Shown here piece by piece: positions 6,536 to 10,197 of a DNA stretch of 10,197 nt. The notes beneath the pieces are model-generated. The model was not told where the DNA came from, did not search any database, and saw only the letters and a program-made list of their open reading frames with translations. Position 1 is the first letter of the stretch. The number at the start of each line of letters is the position of its first letter. Source of the DNA: an uncultured Clostridia bacterium (GTDB lineage Bacteria; Bacillota; Clostridia; UBA1381); the NCBI GenBank assembly GCA_944391635.1, contig CALXUL010000314.1:1-10197 (forward strand), given 5' to 3'. The position numbers and the translations under genes were made by a program.

Positions 6536-7513
6536 TTGAATTATACAGGAACCAGACTTCATGATGAGATAGTAATAAGTGAACTTGTAACACTGCATTA
6601 TTTCGAGTTTTCAAAAGATTATAAATTCCCCGGAGAGAAGCATAATTTTTGGGAATTTGTGTATGTTGATAAGGGTGAGCTTACTGCAATCAGGGAACAG
6701 GAACGGTTAAATTTAAAAAGCGGAGAGGTAATATTCCATAAGCCGAATGAGTGGCATTCCTTGATAGCGGACGGGATAAATGCATCGGCGGCGGTAGTAA
6801 TAACTTTTAGGAGTGTGTCGCCGTCAATGCGCAATTTTGAAAATAGGACATTTAAAACAGGGAGTGTGCAGAAAAAACTTTTATCAAGCATAATTGATGA
6901 GGCGCGTGAGGCGTTTGATACGCCGCTTTCGGAATTGTTCACACCGCGCCTGCATAGGCGAAAGGGTTCGGTATTTGGCTGTGAACAGATGCTGAGGCTT
7001 CATCTTACCGAGTTTTTGCTTTTGCTTTTGAGAGATGATTCCTCGCCGCCGTCAAATTCTATGAAACGTAATCTTGACAGCGGTCTGTTCGGAGAAATTG
7101 AGGAATTTTTGCATGAAAGTCTTGGACGGAAAATATCACTTGAAGAAATTGCCAGATATGCCGGCGTAAGCAAAACGGCAGTAAAGCAGTTGTTTCGTGA
7201 GCAGGCAGGCTGCGGCGCGTGTGAATATTTTACACGCCTTAAAATAGACCGGGCAAAAACCTTTATTAGGGAGTCGGATTATAATTTTACACAGATAGCG
7301 GAGCTGCTCGGTTATGACAGCATACATTATTTTTCAAGACAATTCAAGAAATATGTTAATATGTCACCTACTGAATACGCTGGCTCGATTCGAGCACTTA
7401 GTAACAGCGCGGAAGAATATGGTAAGGGAGGGACGGTAAATGACGGATATTATAATACTTGCAGTAATATTGATATTAGTGCTTGTGGCAGCGGTGGCAG
7501 TGAAAAAGCGTAA
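6536..7513 (+). CDS. AraC-family transcriptional regulator, divergent to the amino-sugar operon
   Basis: A protein of 325 residues. An N-terminal cupin-like sensing domain (about 15-95) carries HNFWEFVYVDKGEL, LKSGEVIFHKPNEWHSL and similar strands. A C-terminal pair of helix-turn-helix motifs follows: ISLEEIARYAGVSKTAVKQL near 200-219 and FTQIAELLGYDSIHYFSRQF near 251-270, closing with the AraC signature MSPTEY. It most likely senses an amino sugar or its phosphate and controls the divergent nag genes and itself, judged only from position and the repeat between them. I chose TTG at 6536 over GTG at 6527 on ribosome-site spacing. The last 25 or so residues overlap another gene in a different frame and lie beyond the usual end of the family, so the tail may be functionally neutral. 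Confidence 0.9.
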   Translation: MNYTGTRLHDEIVISELVTLHYFEFSKDYKFPGEKHNFWEFVYVDKGELTAIREQERLNLKSGEVIFHKPNEWHSLIADGINASAAVVITFRSVSPSMRNFENRTFKTGSVQKKLLSSIIDEAREAFDTPLSELFTPRLHRRKGSVFGCEQMLRLHLTEFLLLLLRDDSSPPSNSMKRNLDSGLFGEIEEFLHESLGRKISLEEIARYAGVSKTAVKQLFREQAGCGACEYFTRLKIDRAKTFIRESDYNFTQIAELLGYDSIHYFSRQFKKYVNMSPTEYAGSIRALSNSAEEYGKGGTVNDGYYNTCSNIDISACGSGGSEKA

Positions 7514-7577
7514 AGGCTCATGCTGCGGCTGTGGAGATTGCAGCGCTTGTAAAAAGAAAGGAGATTGTGATGAATAA
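7440..7577 (+). CDS. Small Cys-rich membrane protein, FeoB-associated type
   Basis: A 45-residue protein. Residues 4-21 (IIILAVILILVLVAAVAV) form one membrane segment, then KKRK marks the cytoplasmic side and a Cys-rich tail follows with Cys at 28, 29, 31, 34, 37 and 43 among Gly and Lys. This is the layout of the FeoB-associated Cys-rich membrane proteins often found next to the ferrous-iron transporter FeoB; no feoB is in this window. A good site, AAGGGAGGGA, lies seven bases before the ATG. The gene overlaps the araC 3' end by 74 bases in another frame, and its last eight bases overlap the next gene's start, so the three are probably translationally coupled. The role is unknown; metal binding is a guess from the cysteines. 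Confidence 0.75.
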   Translation: MTDIIILAVILILVLVAAVAVKKRKGSCCGCGDCSACKKKGDCDE

Positions 7578-8034
7578 AAAAACGCTGTTACATGCCGGTA
7601 TGATGATATTTTTATCCGGAGTGTTTATATTTTTTGTGCAGCTTAAGCAGCGGCCGGATATCTGGAAAATATCAAACATCCTTCTTTCTCTGCCTGGATA
7701 TGAGCGGGCAGTGTTACAGGAGACGGCACAGGGCGCATACACAGAACTTGAAGATTTAGACATTAAGGATTTTTGCATATATAAAAACGACGACAGCACG
7801 GCACGAGAGTTTGCGGTATGTAGGGTAAAAGATGAAAAATCAGCCGATGCAGTTATTACGGTTTTTCAAAAAAGGGCAGCGGAACTTGAAGAAAGGTTTT
7901 CACAGAACGAACCGGAATTACACAGAATCAGCTATTTCAGGATAATAAGTACAGAAAAATTTGTCACTTTTACAGTATATGACTCAGAGAATACGGCAGA
8001 GAATCTGCTCCATGATTATTTCAGATCAAATTAA
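7570..8034 (+). CDS. Membrane-anchored DUF4358-like protein
   Basis: A 154-residue protein. Residues 5-24 form one hydrophobic N-terminal segment without a lipobox Cys, and the rest is predicted outside the membrane. The body resembles DUF4358, a clostridial extracytoplasmic family of unknown function: an EDLDIKDFCIY strand near 61-71, the TAREFAVCRVKD strand near 78-88 (DUF4358 typically has AEEIAIFK), a charged helix with KRAAELEERF, and a final strand EKFVTFTVYDS. The ATG at 7570 has AAAGGAG six bases upstream; an earlier in-frame ATG (7531) lacks one. It overlaps the stop of the small Cys-rich gene by eight bases. No terminator follows before the tRNA. Confidence 0.6.
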   Translation: MNKKTLLHAGMMIFLSGVFIFFVQLKQRPDIWKISNILLSLPGYERAVLQETAQGAYTELEDLDIKDFCIYKNDDSTAREFAVCRVKDEKSADAVITVFQKRAAELEERFSQNEPELHRISYFRIISTEKFVTFTVYDSENTAENLLHDYFRSN

Positions 8035-8054
8035 CAGAAATTTTAAGAAAAATA

Positions 8055-8083
8055 TTGCAAAATCTGTTGTTGTGTGGTATAAT
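8055..8083 (+). promoter_or_regulatory. Promoter of tRNA-Gly
   Basis: TTGCAA (8055-8060), 17 bases, then a perfect TATAAT (8078-8083). The start would fall near 8090, about 22 bases before the mature tRNA 5' end. Confidence 0.75.
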
Positions 8084-8111
8084 TTTACCATATTGCGGCA
8101 GATTTTATTGT

Positions 8112-8185
8112 GCGGGTGTAGTTTAGTGGTAAAACATCAGCTTCCCAAGCTGAGGTTGTGGGTTCGATTCCCATCATCCGCTCCA
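8112..8185 (+). tRNA. tRNA-Gly, anticodon CCC
   Basis: A full cloverleaf can be folded by hand. The acceptor is GCGGGTG with CATCCGC (one G·T), the D-arm is GTTTAGTGGTAAAAC, and the anticodon stem TCAGC/GCTGA carries loop TTCCCAA (CCC at 8144-8146). The variable loop is four bases, the T-arm GTGGG/CCCAT has loop TTCGATT, the discriminator is T and CCA is encoded (8183-8185). It reads glycine GGG codons. It stands alone with its own promoter and terminator. Confidence 0.97.
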
Positions 8186-8186
8186 C

Positions 8187-8222
8187 ACCGAAGCAAAGCT
8201 TGCTTTGCTTCGGTATTTTTTT
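8187..8222 (+). terminator. Intrinsic terminator after tRNA-Gly
   Basis: A 12-bp perfect stem ACCGAAGCAAAG/CTTTGCTTCGGT (8187-8198 with 8203-8214) with tetraloop CTTG is followed by A and seven T. It starts one base after the CCA and probably also ends read-through from the upstream DUF4358 operon. Confidence 0.93.
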
Positions 8223-8293
8223 ACTGTTAATGTAAGATAAATATTTCGGGTTAAGGGACGCAAAAAAAATCAGATATATTAAAGAGAGTACTT

Positions 8294-8366
8294 TATGAAA
8301 AGATAGTGCACTAATTGATTTTTGCCGGTAAATATGTTATAATAGATTTAATAATATGAAAAGATA
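8294..8366 (+). repeat. 12-bp direct repeat flanking the DUF815 gene promoter
   Basis: TATGAAAAGATA occurs at 8294-8305 and again at 8355-8366, 61 bases apart, on either side of the promoter. The upstream copy runs into the palindrome AGTGCACT (8305-8312). It might be a regulator site pair; the AT-rich content makes chance possible. Confidence 0.4.
8315..8343 (+). promoter_or_regulatory. Promoter of the DUF815 ATPase gene
   Basis: TTGATT (8315-8320), 17 bases, then a perfect TATAAT (8338-8343). The transcript start would fall near 8350, giving a leader of about 37 bases with AGAGGGG six bases before the ATG. Confidence 0.75.
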
Positions 8367-8386
8367 AAAGGACAGAGGGGTCAAAA

Positions 8387-9547
8387 ATGAATTTCAAGGT
8401 TTTTGGGAAAGCGGCGAAGGACGAAGTGATAGAGACGCTGGTTTCTGGCGGTGATATAGAAGCCGTATCGGATAAAATTATTGAATTTGCAGAGCTTGTA
8501 TCAGTGGGCTGTGAGGATGTGCTCAAAGAGTATGTAATAACACGTATTGCTGATGAAGAAAATGTTCTTTCAAAAGTCATAGGCTCAGGTTTAGAAGCGG
8601 GAGAATCTCTTAAAAAAGCGGCATTGTCGGACTTGGAAGAATTTATAAAACTTCTCAATCGATTGGGGACATATAATTACATAAAAAGTCAAGGGACAGA
8701 TAAATATTTTAGCTTATATACTCAGTCTATTAAGGCAATGTGTGCTGAAAAGGATAGTGAAAAGTTATTGGAACTTTTGTGTCGTCATTTCCGTCAAATA
8801 GGTACAGGGATATTTGCAAAGTATACTGCCTTTTTGCAGGAGGCTGATGGTATTTCTGGAATAGAGTCACCTGATCCGACAACATTTGATACGCTTATTG
8901 GTCTTGAACATATAAAAGAGGTTTTGATAGATAATACAGAAGCACTTATGCGCGGTGAACGTGCAAATAATGTCCTGTTGTTCGGCGATAGGGGTACGGG
9001 AAAATCTTCTTGTGTTAAGGCACTCCTTAATATGTATTGTGAGCGCGGGTTAAAGGTTATTGAACTTCCAAAAAATTGCATAGGAAAAATCCCGGAATTA
9101 TTTAAAAAGCTTGCCAAGATGCCGCATAAATTTATTTTGTATCTTGATGACCTATCATTTGAGAAGCACGAACCCGAATACCGCAGTCTGAAAGTTGCAA
9201 TGGATGGGCAGCTGGGAGCAACTCCGCAGAATGTGCTCATTTATGCAACATCAAACCGCAGGCATCTTATAAAAGAAAACTGGAAGGACAGAGAGGGCGG
9301 AGATGTCCATGCTTCCGATAATATGCAGGAGATGCTTTCACTGTCGGAGCGGTTTGGTATAAGGCTTGTTTTTTCAGCGCCGAACCAGAAAGAATATTTG
9401 GACATTGTGGCAAAGCTGCTTAAAAGAAAGGGTATTAAAATAACGCCTCAAATTGAGCAGAAGGCAATTATCTGGCAGATGAATTACGGCGGCAGAACGC
9501 CGAGGTGTGCAGCGCAGTTTGTTGCCGCATATAATGAAAGGAATTGA
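8387..9547 (+). CDS. DUF815-family AAA+ ATPase
   Basis: A 386-residue cytoplasmic protein. Residues 1-155 form a helical N-terminal region of unknown role. The AAA+ core follows: FDTLIGLEHIKEVL near 167-180, Walker A GDRGTGKSS at 200-208, Walker B FILYLDDLSF at 249-258 (Asp 254 and 255), a sensor-1-like ATSNRRHL at 287-294, and the terminal GGRTPRCAAQF near 368-378 with Arg that may act as sensor 2. The order matches DUF815 proteins, annotated widely in bacteria only as ATP-binding; their biological job is not established. The ATG is fixed by a good Shine-Dalgarno site. It probably forms an operon with the secreted-protein gene that begins six bases after its stop; no functional tie is obvious. 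Confidence 0.88.
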   Translation: MNFKVFGKAAKDEVIETLVSGGDIEAVSDKIIEFAELVSVGCEDVLKEYVITRIADEENVLSKVIGSGLEAGESLKKAALSDLEEFIKLLNRLGTYNYIKSQGTDKYFSLYTQSIKAMCAEKDSEKLLELLCRHFRQIGTGIFAKYTAFLQEADGISGIESPDPTTFDTLIGLEHIKEVLIDNTEALMRGERANNVLLFGDRGTGKSSCVKALLNMYCERGLKVIELPKNCIGKIPELFKKLAKMPHKFILYLDDLSFEKHEPEYRSLKVAMDGQLGATPQNVLIYATSNRRHLIKENWKDREGGDVHASDNMQEMLSLSERFGIRLVFSAPNQKEYLDIVAKLLKRKGIKITPQIEQKAIIWQMNYGGRTPRCAAQFVAAYNERN

Positions 9548-9553
9548 TGTATT

Positions 9554-10153
9554 ATGAAAAAATTGATTGTAGCCGTTGCGGCGATATTAAGCATAGCAGT
9601 CGGTGCACAGGCAGCTACTTACAGCTTTGAGGGATATAAAGAAGATTTCAGCATGGGATGCGTTGGCGGTTATGATGCTGAAGGGAATCTGATAGAGGTA
9701 CGCAAGACAAAGCTTAATAAATCAGCAGATGCGCTTATTACTGAAGATTTGGATTTTAGTGACGCTGTGGTAAGAGTAAGACTATATGTGCCGGGTGTTA
9801 ATCCTATTTCTGATGGGGTTTTACTAAACACTCCTGCACCGGAGACAACGCCCGTGCCGGATGTGACGCCTAAACCTGAAACGACTCCGAAACCGACCGT
9901 GGAACCATCGGATGATGTCGGACTTCCGCCGACTGTTGATGAACAATTTCCAGAGGTGTACAAAACAGAAGCCTTTGCATATGCTGCACCTGCAATGGTA
10001 AAAAAAGTAGTTACTGCATATCAGGATGGGGATATTGTGTATAAAACAACACTTCTGTTTTGGGGAAGTGAAAGGGAATTCACGTTTGATTCAGACTTTT
10101 TTTTTTTTTTTTTATCGGATAATTATTCTGATGCAATAGGTCTTAATGTATGA
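9554..10153 (+). CDS. Secreted protein with Pro/Thr linker and a T17 tract near its end
   Basis: A 199-residue protein. Its signal peptide is MKKL plus a hydrophobic core with likely cleavage after AQA at 20. Residues about 37-85 (GGYDAEGNLIEVR ... VRVRLYVPGVNPISD) resemble the short beta unit (YD-x-G-x-L, then a strand ending in a Trp/Tyr-containing turn) repeated in many clostridial surface proteins; this is a loose resemblance. A Pro/Thr-rich linker (93-120, repeated TP-x-P) connects to a C-terminal part that I do not recognise. A run of 17 T encodes five Phe near residue 182, after which only 13 residues remain. AAAGGA lies 11 bases before the ATG. The protein may be truncated by slippage at the tract, although every frame after it closes quickly. 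Confidence 0.7.
   Translation: MKKLIVAVAAILSIAVGAQAATYSFEGYKEDFSMGCVGGYDAEGNLIEVRKTKLNKSADALITEDLDFSDAVVRVRLYVPGVNPISDGVLLNTPAPETTPVPDVTPKPETTPKPTVEPSDDVGLPPTVDEQFPEVYKTEAFAYAAPAMVKKVVTAYQDGDIVYKTTLLFWGSEREFTFDSDFFFFFLSDNYSDAIGLNV
10097..10113 (+). repeat. Homopolymer of 17 T inside the secreted-protein gene
   Basis: Seventeen consecutive T are present. With 17 the frame ends at 10153; with 16 it ends in TAG after about eight codons, and with 18 in TAA after two. Runs of this length slip in replication and are also miscounted in sequencing. Confidence 0.95.
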
Positions 10154-10197
10154 TATTTAAAAGTTGGTGATATAATTTTACTTGGTTATCTGTTTTA

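Noticed and set aside
7961..8230. Plus-strand frame of 89 codons crossing the tRNA
   Set aside because: It overlaps the DUF4358-like gene end, the tRNA promoter, the tRNA and its terminator; not a gene.
8223..8386. Riboswitch or other structured leader before the DUF815 gene
   Set aside because: The predicted leader is only about 37 bases and the upstream DNA shows no multi-stem structure.
8794..9240. Minus-strand frame of 148 codons within the DUF815 gene
   Set aside because: It is an antisense shadow of the Walker A/B region with no ribosome site.
9670..9963. Minus-strand Gly/Ser/Thr-rich frame of 97 codons
   Set aside because: It is the mirror of the Pro/Thr linker repeats on the plus strand, not an independent surface protein.

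Overview
The window looks like chromosome from a low-to-moderate-GC Firmicute of the class Clostridia, probably a gut or rumen anaerobe. The reasons are strong purine-rich Shine-Dalgarno sites, TTG starts, Clostridia-type families (a DUF4358-like protein, a Cys-rich FeoB-associated-type small protein, a DUF815 ATPase, a secreted protein with a Pro/Thr linker) and a CCA-encoding tRNA. This is inference from protein families; no species can be named.

Layout. Positions 1-185 hold the tail of a tyrosine recombinase, the trace of a mobile element that ends just before ychF (237-1331). ychF converges on a minus-strand gene (1328-2230) that aligns by eye to galactokinase but has lost all three GHMP-kinase motifs. 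A gene-free 315-bp stretch (2231-2545) carries two minus-strand terminators and an imperfect inverted repeat. The centre is a minus-strand amino-sugar operon read from about 6430 down to 2546: a NahK-like anomeric kinase, a single polypeptide joining NagB (GlcN6P deaminase) to a ROK sugar kinase, and NagA (GlcNAc6P deacetylase). A divergent AraC-type regulator (6536-7513) shares the intergenic region with it. A 13-bp direct repeat with 21-bp periodicity lies between the two promoters and is a good candidate operator.

To the right, the araC 3' end overlaps a previously unlisted 45-residue Cys-rich membrane protein, which in turn overlaps a membrane-anchored DUF4358-like protein. Then come tRNA-Gly(CCC) with its own promoter and terminator, a promoter with a DUF815 AAA+ ATPase gene, and a secreted protein gene carrying a run of 17 T near its 3' end.

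How it fits together: the ROK domain (GlcNAc to GlcNAc6P), NagA (to GlcN6P) and the NagB domain (to Fru6P plus ammonia) would form a complete three-step route in two polypeptides. The NahK-like kinase could instead make HexNAc-1-phosphate. No transporter or glycosidase is in the window, so the sugar source is not shown. The most notable items are the NagB-ROK fusion, the galactokinase-like pseudo-enzyme and the candidate AraC operator.
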